40,617 bases of DNA from CAYTRP01 sp964625145. Lineage in GTDB: Bacteria; Sumerlaeota; Sumerlaeia; SLMS01; JAHLLQ01. A model generated the notes under the pieces. It did not search any database. It saw only the letters and a list, made by a program, of their open reading frames with translations, and was not told the DNA's origin. Below are positions 16,801 to 25,242 of this stretch, piece by piece. Every line of letters begins with the position of its first letter. Position 1 is the first letter of the stretch. The stretch spans positions 1 through 40,617 of the forward strand of contig CAZVAQ010000011.1 in assembly GCA_964625145.1 (NCBI GenBank), given 5' to 3'. The translations under genes were made by a program, and so were the position numbers.

Positions 16801-18558
16801 CTAGTCGAGCTCCAGTTCGTCGAACACGCCACCAGCATACTCGCGCCGCTTGAGCACGATGAGCGTGAAGTCGTCGAATTGGTCGGCGTCGCCACGATGC
16901 GCCAGACAGGCCTGATAAACCGCGTTGCGAATCTCTTCCGCGCGCAGGTGCCGGTTGTCGCGCAGCAAACGCAGAAACCGGTCGGAACCGAACGGTTCGC
17001 CGTTGGCATTGAGAATATCCGTCACGCCGTCGGTATCCAGCACCAGAATGTCGCCATGCTCCAATCGGTGGTGGCCGATCTCATAGACCGCCTCGGGCAT
17101 GATCCCCAGGAAGACGCCCCCCCGGTCCAGATAATCGATGTTCCCGGCCCGGTCCATCAGGATCGGATGGGTATGCCCGGCGTTGACATATTCCAACTCA
17201 CCGGTCTCCTCCCGCAGATAGATCACCGCCATCGTGACATACATGTCATTGGTGACGTCGCGATGCACCATGCGGTTGATGCTCTCCATAACCTCGGCCA
17301 GGTTATGGGTCGGATGCTGCGTTTCGCTCTGCAGATAGCTGCGCGTGGTCGCCGTGAGGATGGCCGCCGGGACACCCTTGCCGGAGACATCGGCGATGGC
17401 CAACGCCAGCCGGCCATCCGGCAATCGGATGAAGTCATAGTAATCGCCACCCACCTGCTTGGCAGGGAGCGACATGGCCGAAATCTCATACCCATCCAGG
17501 TCCGGATACACCCGCGGCAGCAGGTTCATCTGGATCGTGCGGGCGATTTCCATCTCGCGCGCCAACTTGTGCTGTTCGATGATCTGCTCGGCCAATCGCG
17601 CGTTCACGATCGCCATGGCCGCCTGGTTCGTCACGCCGGTCAGCAGCTCCAGCTCCTCCGGCGTGTAGGGAACAATCCGCGTGCGGGTGTCGACATAGAC
17701 AACTCCCAGCGTCTCCTCCTTGTGGATCAGAGGCGCCACCATCGCCGTCCGGATCCTGTTCAGGATGATGGACTCGCTGCTGGCAAACCGGTCGTCCTGC
17801 GCCGCATCAGACACGAGCATCGAGATTCCCTCGCTGATGCAGCGCTCCACGATGGACGTCGAGATCTTCACCTCGTTGTCCCCCGTCGTCGGCTCCTGGG
17901 ACTTGATCACCTTGGGCTCCAATTGCCCGGTGGCCACGTCCAGCAACAGCAGGTAGGAATTGTCCGGATTGAAGACGCCCGTGATGATCTCCATGATCTG
18001 CTTGAGGAGGTCATCGAGCTTGAAGGTCGACCGGATCGCCTCGGTCACCTGGTAGATGATCTCCAGGCGCTTGTGCGTGTCCTTGAGCTGCCGGCCAAGA
18101 TCGGCCCCCAGCTTCACCGTGCCCGTCCCCGAAATGCCCGCCCGCAATTCGTTGCGTGTCGCCCCCCACTGCCGCTCCTCCACGAGGCGATAACCCGTCG
18201 TCGAATCCTTCTTCCTGCCGCCCGAACCCGAAGTGGGAGGCACGGGTGTCTCCCCGAGCAACGGCCCCGACTCGGATTCGAATCGCAGGACCGTATCCCC
18301 GACCTGGATCAGGTCCCCGCTCCGCAACTTCGTGGGGACCTCCACATCGTTGCCATTGAGCTGGGTGCCGTTCTTGCTCTTCAGGTCTTCCAGAAAGTAG
18401 GCATCGCCCTTCAGGCTAATCTGGGCATGGCTGCGGCTCATCCGGCGGTCGACGATCTGCAGGCCGTTGACCACGCTCCGGCCCAAGGTCGTGACATCGT
18501 CGACCACATCGAAGACCCTGCCCTTGTCCGCGCCGTTGGTGATGATAAGCTTTGGCAT
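16801..18558 (-). CDS. FHA-GAF-SpoIIE PP2C-type serine phosphatase (RsbU-like)
   Basis: A 585-residue cytosolic regulatory phosphatase. The FHA domain covers about 24-93 (TLGRS, SRSHAQ, KSKNGTQLNG). A linker of ~65 residues leads to a GAF domain (about 165-320, with SYLLLLDVATGQL and TLGVVYVDTRTRI). The SpoIIE/RsbU PP2C domain covers about 345-575, with metal-binding Asp in GGDYYDF (372), IADVSGKG (390), DTDGVTD (508-514) and QFDDFTLIV (562-563). Such enzymes dephosphorylate STAS-domain anti-anti-sigma factors to start partner switching. A STAS-domain gene lies about 2 kb away. The start at MPKLIITNG is set by the FHA fold; no clear Shine-Dalgarno is visible. It is divergent from the PilO-like gene across 207 bases. 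Confidence 0.93.
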   Translation of the reverse strand: MPKLIITNGADKGRVFDVVDDVTTLGRSVVNGLQIVDRRMSRSHAQISLKGDAYFLEDLKSKNGTQLNGNDVEVPTKLRSGDLIQVGDTVLRFESESGPLLGETPVPPTSGSGGRKKDSTTGYRLVEERQWGATRNELRAGISGTGTVKLGADLGRQLKDTHKRLEIIYQVTEAIRSTFKLDDLLKQIMEIITGVFNPDNSYLLLLDVATGQLEPKVIKSQEPTTGDNEVKISTSIVERCISEGISMLVSDAAQDDRFASSESIILNRIRTAMVAPLIHKEETLGVVYVDTRTRIVPYTPEELELLTGVTNQAAMAIVNARLAEQIIEQHKLAREMEIARTIQMNLLPRVYPDLDGYEISAMSLPAKQVGGDYYDFIRLPDGRLALAIADVSGKGVPAAILTATTRSYLQSETQHPTHNLAEVMESINRMVHRDVTNDMYVTMAVIYLREETGELEYVNAGHTHPILMDRAGNIDYLDRGGVFLGIMPEAVYEIGHHRLEHGDILVLDTDGVTDILNANGEPFGSDRFLRLLRDNRHLRAEEIRNAVYQACLAHRGDADQFDDFTLIVLKRREYAGGVFDELELD

Positions 18559-18765
18559 GATGGACCGGGGTGAGTTCGGGAAGGAAATCCGCCGCAGGGG
18601 GCTGTGGACTCCGTCTTTGTCAGGCCTGCCACAAGGTCGTGCGCCGCGCCCCCATGGGTGCGCAAGAGCATTCAGGTTGACACTACGAGCCCCCCGGCGA
18701 GCAGGCTTGGAGACCAGTGACGAGGCACATGTCGCGGATATTCGCCGTCTTGGGAGCCCCTGACA

Positions 18766-20427
18766 ATGAAGTTCGGTAATCGCGAAAAGATCATCGCCGT
18801 CTCGGTCGTGGCCCTGGGCCTGATCGCGGGGCTGCATTTTGCTGTTTTCGCCCCCAAGGCGAGCCAATATGACGAGGCCGTCAGGGCCTATTCCGACGCC
18901 CGCAGCCAGCTCGATTCCACCGGCCAGCCTCCTCCCGAGGATCAACTGGTCACCTTCCAGGATACCACGCTGGACTACCAGCTCCGGCTGATGAATTTCC
19001 TGAAGGATGCCAACCTGCTCATCCCCGAAGGGTTCAGCATCCCTGTCGCCGAAGCGGAACCCGCCCCAGCCGAAGGCGAGGAAGGCTACGAGGAAGTAGT
19101 TCCCGAAGATCCCGCCATGGGAATGGCCGGAATGTTCGGCCCATGGGGAATGATGGGCGGCGGCGTTGGAATGGGAGGAACCACCGCCCAGGCCATTCCC
19201 GAGAAGGAATACGAACAGCTCACCTACGAGCAGAAGCAAAGTCTCGCAAGCAAGCTCCGCGAGCTGGAGCAACTGCGCGATGCGGGAGCGCCCACCCGCT
19301 TGACCTTCATGGACGCCGAAAACCAGTGGAACATCCTGCGCCAGTTGCCCGACAATATCCGCCGCGGCAACGTGGACGTCGCGGATCTGATCCGTTCACT
19401 CCAGGGCACCGACGCCATCATCAAGCAATCCGGCGAGAAGAGCCGCCTGCGCTATGACCGGCAGAGCCAATACGTCGGTGAGCTTCGCCGCGTCGGACTT
19501 GATCAAGTCAAGCGCCAGGGGCTGACCCCCAATCCCCAGGCGATGACGCTCGTCAACGGCCGCAACAACCCCAGCATCCTTCGCGATTACGGCAACCTCG
19601 CGGCGGTCATGTACACCCTCAACCGCATCAACCTCATCATGCAGGCGGTGCCGGCCGAGTCCCTCAACTACTCCAACCAGAAGGACTACTACGAGGAACT
19701 CGAAGACCTGCTGCGCCTCGACACGACGAACGAGGACGACCGCAAGTCGGACATCACCTACATCCAGTGGAAGGTGCAGGCCTACGACGGCCTCAAGCAG
19801 CTCGAGGCATTGATTGACCTGATCAAGATGGCTCGCGAGACGGGCGTCTTCGAAGTCTCCAGCGTCAAGTTCTGGGAGCCAGTCGACGTGGAATGGATCG
19901 ACCCGGCAACAGATACTGCCCAGCAGGACCCGAATGCTGCGAGTGGCATGATGGGCCCATCCATGATGGGAGGGGACCCCGCCCTGATGATGGGTGACCC
20001 CGCCCTGATGATGGGCGGTGATCCCACCATGATGATGATGAACCCGTGGATGTTTGGCGGGGGCATGATGCAACCTGCCGGCCCGACCGGTGAAGTCGTC
20101 GGCACCTCGACCCCCATTGAGATCGAGGTCCGCGGCTCCAACCGTGCCGTGATGTCCTTTGCGCACATGATCACCAATTCCCGTCGGCTTTACTCAATCA
20201 ACTCGATGTACGTGAATGCCGAGACTGGCCAGGCAAACGTCGAAATCTCCGCCCGCTTTGTCATTCATGTCATGAGCCGCCTGAAGAACCCCACTTTCCA
20301 GATGACCGAAGCGCAGTTCCAGCAGCGCATGGCCGAGATCGAAGGCACTGGCGGGGCCGTGGCTGGCGGGGGCCTTGCACCCCCTCTCGACTCGACGATG
20401 GAAGGGGCAGGCGCACTAGTCCCTTAA
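18766..20427 (+). CDS. PilO/GspM-like inner-membrane protein with Met-rich loops
   Basis: A 553-residue bitopic protein: one transmembrane helix near residues 10-30 (EKIIAVSVVALGLIAGLHF), then coiled-coil helices (about 35-70 and 155-175), a long helical middle, and a C-terminal beta-alpha-beta segment (about 446-505: TPIEIEVRGSNRAVMSFAHM, RRLYSINSMYV, GQANVEISARFVIHV). That layout resembles PilO of type IV pilus assembly or GspM of type II secretion, whose C-terminal ferredoxin-like domain has the same pattern. It is much longer than PilO (~200 residues), owing to two Met/Gly/Pro-rich insertions (about 120-140 and 393-437). No PilM, PilN, PilP or PilQ gene is nearby. Family assignment is by pattern only. 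It diverges from the SpoIIE phosphatase gene and precedes the STAS gene by 126 bases. Confidence 0.6.
   Translation: MKFGNREKIIAVSVVALGLIAGLHFAVFAPKASQYDEAVRAYSDARSQLDSTGQPPPEDQLVTFQDTTLDYQLRLMNFLKDANLLIPEGFSIPVAEAEPAPAEGEEGYEEVVPEDPAMGMAGMFGPWGMMGGGVGMGGTTAQAIPEKEYEQLTYEQKQSLASKLRELEQLRDAGAPTRLTFMDAENQWNILRQLPDNIRRGNVDVADLIRSLQGTDAIIKQSGEKSRLRYDRQSQYVGELRRVGLDQVKRQGLTPNPQAMTLVNGRNNPSILRDYGNLAAVMYTLNRINLIMQAVPAESLNYSNQKDYYEELEDLLRLDTTNEDDRKSDITYIQWKVQAYDGLKQLEALIDLIKMARETGVFEVSSVKFWEPVDVEWIDPATDTAQQDPNAASGMMGPSMMGGDPALMMGDPALMMGGDPTMMMMNPWMFGGGMMQPAGPTGEVVGTSTPIEIEVRGSNRAVMSFAHMITNSRRLYSINSMYVNAETGQANVEISARFVIHVMSRLKNPTFQMTEAQFQQRMAEIEGTGGAVAGGGLAPPLDSTMEGAGALVP
19975..20040 (+). repeat. In-frame tandem repeat encoding GDPALMM units
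   Basis: A 20-base unit (GACCCCGCCCTGATGATGGG) occurs exactly at 19975-19994 and 19996-20015, giving a 21-base in-frame period; a degenerate third copy starts near 20020 and runs into consecutive ATG codons. It encodes GDPALMM-GDPALMM-GGDPTMMMM inside the methionine-rich loop of the PilO-like protein. Length variation here would stay in frame. Confidence 0.75.
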
Positions 20428-20553
20428 GGCTCCCACCGAAGCCCCCCTCACAAATCCTTGCGCCCCGCCCACGCGGCGCCTAGCGGTTGAGGCTGGTGGT
20501 GGGCCGGTTTCTGATGCCGCGGTGGGATGTGTTCAGCTATTCTGGAGCAATGA

Positions 20554-21309
20554 ATGGACATCCGGCTTTACCAGAACAGGGAACGGATGCTGGTCCAACT
20601 CAGCGGCCGCGTGGTGCTGGACGAGTGTGACCGCCTCAAGGGCGCCATCGTCCCACGCATCTCCCCTCCCGTATCCCAAGTGATCCTGGATCTGGCGCGG
20701 GTCGAGTTCATCGACAGCGCCGGACTCGGCGCCTTGGTGGGCATGAAGGTCTCCTCCAACAAGAACCGCGCGCGCCTGTGCCTGGCCGCCCCGTCCAAGA
20801 GCGTCAGCGAGATCCTCCTCGTCTCAAAGCTCGACTCGATCTTTGACGTCCTCAAGGGCGCCGAGGCCCAAAGCGCCATCGGCGAGCTGGCCCGCAACGA
20901 GTACCTGATCAGCACCGACGAATCCGGACCCGGCGCCACCGAAGAGCGCGCCGCCCCACAGTTTCAGGCGCCGCCCACCCAATCCGCGGCCGCCAGAACT
21001 CCTTCTGCCGCCGTTGACCACACGCCCGCCGGCACCCCCAAGGAACAGATCGAGCATTATTGCCGCAAGGCCGTGGAATTCATGCGCACCCGCGAGTACG
21101 AACTGGCGGCGGAATGCTACAAGCGCGCGCTGCAATTGGACGAGGACCACCTCCCTGCTCACAACAATCTCGCCATCGTTTACGAGAAGAAGCCCCAGTG
21201 GCACCCCTTGGCGATCAAGCAGTGGGAGAAGGTGCTGGAGCTGTCCCAGGCTCGCGGGGACCAAAAACACATCGAGCGCGCGCTGAAGCATCTGGACGCT
21301 CTGACCTGA
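20554..21309 (+). CDS. STAS-TPR protein (anti-anti-sigma factor-like)
   Basis: A 251-residue cytosolic protein. The STAS domain (about 1-110) contains VEFIDSAGLGALVGM, with Ser55 at the position phosphorylated in SpoIIAA/RsbV-type antagonists. A Pro/Ala-rich linker (about 122-162) leads to tetratricopeptide-like helices (about 163-250: EFMRTREYELAAECYKRAL, then HNNLAIVYEK). STAS antagonists bind an anti-sigma kinase when unphosphorylated; the SpoIIE-type phosphatase encoded at 16801-18558 is a fitting activator. The TPR tail suggests an additional protein partner. A GGAG ribosome-binding site lies about 7 bases before the ATG. It is followed after 19 bases by the acyltransferase gene. No HATPase anti-sigma kinase or sigma factor is in the window. 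Confidence 0.88.
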   Translation: MDIRLYQNRERMLVQLSGRVVLDECDRLKGAIVPRISPPVSQVILDLARVEFIDSAGLGALVGMKVSSNKNRARLCLAAPSKSVSEILLVSKLDSIFDVLKGAEAQSAIGELARNEYLISTDESGPGATEERAAPQFQAPPTQSAAARTPSAAVDHTPAGTPKEQIEHYCRKAVEFMRTREYELAAECYKRALQLDEDHLPAHNNLAIVYEKKPQWHPLAIKQWEKVLELSQARGDQKHIERALKHLDALT

Positions 21310-21328
21310 TCTCAGCGGGCGGGGCATC

Positions 21329-22345
21329 GTGGCGCGCAAGACCGACAAACCGACACTCAAGCACCGGGCCGAGGCACTGACCCTGCTGGCCGCCGGCTGG
21401 CTATTGACTTGGCTCCCGCTGGGTGTGGCCGTGCGCCTCGCCCGCGCCATGGGAACCGTTGCATCCCTGACAGGGATCCGCGCCCGCACCGTGCGGGAGA
21501 ACATCGACCACGCCTTTGGTGATACACTTGCTCCCGCTGAGAGAAAGCGGCTCTTCCGCGAGGCCTACCGCAGCCTCTGCACTCTGGCCGTGGAGAGCTT
21601 CTTCCTCGAAAGGCGCCCCACTCCCTGGATCCGGCGCATGGTGACCCCGGTCGGGCTGGAGAACTTGGCGGCAGCGAAAGCCGATCCGCGTGGCTTCATC
21701 TTCGTGTCCGGGCATATCGGAAACTGGGAACTCGTCGGCGCGTGGATCGAGGAAGCGCATCCGTGCACCTCGCTGGCCAAGAGCCTGCACAACCCCATCG
21801 TCCAGGATCGCGTCCAGCGCACCCGCCTGCAGCATGGCCTCGAGATCATCTGGGCGGACCAACCCGACGCCCTTCGCCGCATCGCAGCGACTCTGCGGGC
21901 AAACGATCGCCGCCTCAACATCCTCTCCGACCAGGACGCCGGCGTGGAGGGAGTCTTTGCGCCCTTCTTCGGCAGGCCGGCATCCACCACACCAACGCCC
22001 GCCCTCCTCTCGATTCGCCACGGCATGCCTCTCATGCCCACCTATGCCATCCGCAATGGGCCCACCAGCCATAGCGTACACTTCCTTCCCCTGATCGACC
22101 CGGCGGATCTACCCCCCGGCACCCGCGACGAGCAGGTCGCCGAACTGACGGCCCGACACGTCGCAGTCCTCGAAGAACTCGTCCGGCGATACCCCGAACA
22201 ATACTTCTGGTTCCACCGGCGATGGAAGACAACCCCCGAGTACGCGCGCCAGAAGCTGGAGAAGCGCCGCCGCAAGAAGATGGGAAAGATCCAGGCCCTG
22301 CGATCCATCACCGACAATTCGCCCCCCGAACAAGGTCGGACTTGA
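21329..22345 (+). CDS. Lipid A-type acyltransferase (LpxL/HtrB family)
   Basis: Transfers an acyl chain to a lipid A precursor or a related membrane glycolipid at the inner-membrane face. The 338 residues show an N-terminal hydrophobic helix (about 14-38), the catalytic HxxxxE in SGHIGNWE (His129, Glu134), and later family segments (NILSDQDAGVEGVFAPFFG; FWFHRRWKT near the C-terminus). The tail is very basic (KLEKRRRKKMGK), fitting contact with acidic membrane. The start is a GTG preceded by a GC-rich GGGCGGGG element. It is close to the STAS gene (19 bases) and to the MlaE gene (45 bases), forming an envelope-lipid pair with the latter. The acceptor could be something other than lipid A. Confidence 0.9.
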   Translation: MARKTDKPTLKHRAEALTLLAAGWLLTWLPLGVAVRLARAMGTVASLTGIRARTVRENIDHAFGDTLAPAERKRLFREAYRSLCTLAVESFFLERRPTPWIRRMVTPVGLENLAAAKADPRGFIFVSGHIGNWELVGAWIEEAHPCTSLAKSLHNPIVQDRVQRTRLQHGLEIIWADQPDALRRIAATLRANDRRLNILSDQDAGVEGVFAPFFGRPASTTPTPALLSIRHGMPLMPTYAIRNGPTSHSVHFLPLIDPADLPPGTRDEQVAELTARHVAVLEELVRRYPEQYFWFHRRWKTTPEYARQKLEKRRRKKMGKIQALRSITDNSPPEQGRT

Positions 22346-22390
22346 TCCCGCACCGCGTCGCGCGCTGACTCTGGCGCCAGCCGTGGAGGC

Positions 22391-23200
22391 ATGCCTGTGC
22401 TGCATCTGCTGAACAACACTTTCGTCGAGGCACTCGGTGCCCTGACCCGTCAGTTGCTTCGCGTTACGGGCAAGTTCTCGCGCTTTTGCTATCACGCCCT
22501 CCAGCGCTCCGCCTCCCCGCCCTGGAGTTACCGGCTGGTCATGGACCAGGCCATGATCATCGGCGTCCGCTCCCTGCCGCTGGCCCTCATTACCGCCTTC
22601 TTCGTCGGCGCCATCATGGTGCTGCAAACCGGCGTGCAGCTCATCCCCTTTGGCGCCAAGAACACCATCCCCTTCATCGCGTTCATCGCCCTGGCGCGGG
22701 AGATGATCCCCGTCTTCATCGGCTTCGTGGTCGGCGCGCGCGTGGCGGCCTCCATGGCGGCCGAAATCGGCACCATGCGCGTCACCGAGCAGCTCGACGC
22801 CATGGAGATCCTCAACGTGGACCCCATGCGCTATCTGGTGGCGCCGCGGGTCATCGCCTCGACCATCTCCATGCCCTTGATCTGCACCATGTGCCTGTTC
22901 CTTGGTGTGATCGGCGGCATCGTGGTGGCCTGGTCCGCGCTGAACATCCACCCGCAGGAATACTACAACATCATGTTGCGCTATGCGTACCTGCGCGATG
23001 TGTACTCCGGTTTGTTCAAGACGATCTTCTTCGGCAGCATCATGGCGCTGGTCGGGTGCTTCTTCGGCTTCAACACGACCGGCGGCGCGGAGGGCGTCGG
23101 CCGCGCCACGACCACCGCCGTCGTGGTCACCCTCCTCCTGATCCTGCTGGCGAATTTCGTCCTGACCCGCCTGACCCTCATCTTCCTCGGCCTGCTTTGA
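22391..23200 (+). CDS. mlaE: MlaE/YrbE-type ABC lipid-transport permease
   Basis: The membrane subunit of an Mla-type ABC transporter moving phospholipid between inner and outer membrane through the periplasm. The 269 residues match the family, with an amphipathic N-terminus and about five hydrophobic helices. The signature RVAASMAAEIGTMRVTEQLD lies near 117-136, followed by AMEILNVDPMRYLVAPRVIA. The usual partners, the ATPase MlaF and the MCE protein MlaD, do not follow, so this permease is separated from them. The ATG at 22391 has GGAGG only one base upstream; a GTG at 22397 has better spacing and would shorten the protein by two residues. It is likely cotranscribed with the acyltransferase. 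Confidence 0.92.
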   Translation: MPVLHLLNNTFVEALGALTRQLLRVTGKFSRFCYHALQRSASPPWSYRLVMDQAMIIGVRSLPLALITAFFVGAIMVLQTGVQLIPFGAKNTIPFIAFIALAREMIPVFIGFVVGARVAASMAAEIGTMRVTEQLDAMEILNVDPMRYLVAPRVIASTISMPLICTMCLFLGVIGGIVVAWSALNIHPQEYYNIMLRYAYLRDVYSGLFKTIFFGSIMALVGCFFGFNTTGGAEGVGRATTTAVVVTLLLILLANFVLTRLTLIFLGLL

Positions 23201-23262
23201 TGCTTCCCGTCCGGGTCCGGGATGCCACAAGGGCTGGCTCTTCCCTTGATCCCCCCTGCCGC

Positions 23263-23282
23263 CGGGGCCCCAAATGGCCCCG
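23263..23282. other. GC-rich hairpin upstream of sucD
   Basis: CGGGGCC and GGCCCCG form a perfect 7-bp stem around a 6-base loop in the 123-base gap between the mlaE and sucD genes. No T-tract follows, so termination is doubtful. It may be a transcript-processing or partial termination point, or chance in GC-rich DNA. Confidence 0.3.
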
Positions 23283-23323
23283 CCAACATCCATGCCTTCA
23301 CGAAAGGACACGAGCGCCCCACC

Positions 23324-24226
23324 ATGGCGATTCTGATCGATAGAGAAACCCGGCTGATGATCCAAGGCATCACTGGCCGCGAGGGACAATTCCACGGCCA
23401 GCAGATGCTGGACTACGGCACCAAAGTCGTCGCCGGCGTCACCCCCGGCAAGGCCGGCCAGACCACGCTGGGCTCGGTCCCCGTCTTCAACACCGTGGCC
23501 TCTGCCGCCAAGGAGACCGGAGCCAACTCCAGCATCATCTACGTGCCTCCCGCATTTGCCGCCGACGCGGCGCTGGAGGCCATTGAAGCAGGCCTGCGTC
23601 TGGTCATCATCATCACCGAAGGCATTCCCACCCTCCAGATGATGAAGGTCTACCATGCCGCGCGCATCGCCGGCGTGCCCGTGGTCGGCCCCAACTGCCC
23701 GGGCGTTATCTCCCCCGGCATTGCCAAGGCCGGCATCATGCCCGCCCACATCCACAAGCCCGGACGAATCGGTGTCATCAGCCGCTCCGGGACGTTGACC
23801 TACGAGGTCGTGAACGAGCTGACACAGGCCGGCCTCGGTCAGAGCACCTGCGTCGGCATCGGCGGTGATCCTATTATCGGCATGACCTTCAAGGACATCC
23901 TGGCCCGCTTCGAGCACGATGAGGAGACCGACGCCGTCGTCATGATCGGCGAAATCGGTGGTACCGACGAGCAGGAAGGCGCCGTGTTTGCCCGCGAGCA
24001 CATGAGCAAGCCGGTTATTGGCTTCATCGCCGGCAAGACCGCGCCCCCAGGCAAGCGCATGGGCCACGCCGGCGCCATCATCAGCGGCGGCGAAGGAACT
24101 GCACAGCAGAAGCTCGCCTTCCTCGCTTCGCAAGGCGTCGTCACCGCAGAGCTGCCCAGTCAAATTCCCGGGTTGGTCAAGCAAGCATTGGAGGGAGTGG
24201 GGGCACCGACCTCCGGAGCGCTATGA
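23324..24226 (+). CDS. sucD: Succinyl-CoA ligase (ADP-forming) alpha subunit
   Basis: Interconverts succinyl-CoA and succinate with substrate-level phosphorylation in the TCA cycle; the alpha subunit carries the CoA site and the phosphohistidine. The ATG at 23324 gives 300 residues, close to the family's 288-300, starting MAILIDRETRLMIQGITGREG. Seen are the CoA-binding fold, NCPGVISPG, GRIGVISRSGTLTYE and the active histidine in KRMGHAGAII (about 245-250). An AAAGGA element lies about 15 bases upstream of the start. The beta subunit sucC, which normally precedes sucD, is absent here; MlaE lies upstream instead. The stop overlaps the start of the solute-binding lipoprotein in an ATGA. Confidence 0.95.
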   Translation: MAILIDRETRLMIQGITGREGQFHGQQMLDYGTKVVAGVTPGKAGQTTLGSVPVFNTVASAAKETGANSSIIYVPPAFAADAALEAIEAGLRLVIIITEGIPTLQMMKVYHAARIAGVPVVGPNCPGVISPGIAKAGIMPAHIHKPGRIGVISRSGTLTYEVVNELTQAGLGQSTCVGIGGDPIIGMTFKDILARFEHDEETDAVVMIGEIGGTDEQEGAVFAREHMSKPVIGFIAGKTAPPGKRMGHAGAIISGGEGTAQQKLAFLASQGVVTAELPSQIPGLVKQALEGVGAPTSGAL

Positions 24227-25242
24227 GGGCACTCGTCATCGTCGTCGCCGCACTCGCGTTGGCAATGCTGACGGGATGCAAGGAGCGACCTGCGCCGCCG
24301 CAGCAGCAGGAAGTGGTCATCTACGCCTCGCTGGACCGCGAGTTCTCCGAGCCGATCCTCAAGAAGTTCGAGCAGGACACCGGCATTCGCGTGCGTGCGG
24401 TGTACGACACGGAGGCGGTGAAGACCGTCGGCCTCGTCAATCGCCTGATAGCAGAGCGCGAACGCCCACAAGCGGACGTCTTCTGGAACAACGAGATCGT
24501 CCGCTCCATCCAGCTCAAGCGCGAGGGCCTTACCGAGGCCTACAACGCACCCAACGCCGCGGACATCCCCACCATTCACAAGGATCCCGACGGCCACTGG
24601 GTGGGCTTCGCAGCCCGCGCGCGCGTGCTGATGACAAACACGCACCTGCTCCCCGAGGACGCCGAACAACCCACTCGCGTGCGTGACCTCGCGGATCCAA
24701 AGTGGAAGGGCCGCGCCGCGTTTGGCAAACCGCTCTTCGGCACCACCAGCACGCACTTCGCCGTGCATTACGCGCAGTTGGGCCGCGAAGGCGCCATCGA
24801 GCTCTGGCGCGGCATCCTGCAAAACTCCGTCATGGTCGCTGGCAATGCCCAATCCCGCGACGCCGCCGCCAACGGCGAAGTCGCATTTTGCTTCACCGAC
24901 ACCGACGACGCCGTCGGCGCCATCAAGGACGGCAAGCCGGTCCGCATCATCTATACGCAGGACGAACTTCTCCTGATCCCCAACACGTTGGTGAAAATCA
25001 AGAACGGCCCGAATCACGACAACGCGTTGAAACTGATCGACTACCTGTTGTCGCCAGAGGTTGAGGTCGCGCTCTCCCAATCACGCTCGGCGCAGATCCC
25101 CGTTCGCCCGAACCTGCCTCCGCCCGCGGCCCTTGAACCAATCCCGCAGGAGCTCATCACCGCCGTCGACTGGAACCAGGTGGCCACCGTCCTCGACGAG
25201 GCGAGCACCGCCATCGCCAACCTGGTCGCCGAATACGAATGA
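24223..25242 (+). CDS. ABC-transporter solute-binding lipoprotein (Fe3+-type SBP family)
   Basis: A periplasmic binding protein anchored by lipid: lipobox LTGC with Cys19 after a short hydrophobic signal (MRALVIVVAALALAMLTGC). The 339 residues follow the FbpA/AfuA-like pattern: VVIYASLDREFSEPILKKFE, QADVFWNNEI, LADPKWKGRAAFGKPLFGT, NGEVAFCFTDTDD and LKLIDYLLSPEVE. The tandem tyrosines that hold Fe3+ in FbpA are not obvious; the corresponding region reads VAFCFTD, so the ligand is open. No permease or ATPase gene follows. It overlaps both neighbours by ATGA (sucD before, HAD phosphatase after), an unusual grouping. Start set by the overlap and the upstream CGGAG. Confidence 0.87.
   Translation: MRALVIVVAALALAMLTGCKERPAPPQQQEVVIYASLDREFSEPILKKFEQDTGIRVRAVYDTEAVKTVGLVNRLIAERERPQADVFWNNEIVRSIQLKREGLTEAYNAPNAADIPTIHKDPDGHWVGFAARARVLMTNTHLLPEDAEQPTRVRDLADPKWKGRAAFGKPLFGTTSTHFAVHYAQLGREGAIELWRGILQNSVMVAGNAQSRDAAANGEVAFCFTDTDDAVGAIKDGKPVRIIYTQDELLLIPNTLVKIKNGPNHDNALKLIDYLLSPEVEVALSQSRSAQIPVRPNLPPPAALEPIPQELITAVDWNQVATVLDEASTAIANLVAEYE

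Noticed and set aside
16639..18573. Long plus-strand open frame (644 residues) opposite the SpoIIE phosphatase
   Set aside because: Antisense shadow in GC-rich DNA; the minus strand encodes clear FHA, GAF and PP2C domains.
18677..18682. Perfect TTGACA -35-like hexamer upstream of the PilO-like gene
   Set aside because: No acceptable -10 element at 16-18 bases spacing; left out as a promoter call.
22109..24184. Long minus-strand open frame (691 residues) opposite the acyltransferase, mlaE and sucD genes
   Set aside because: Asp/Gly/His-rich low-complexity product with no motif; three well-recognised genes occupy the other strand.
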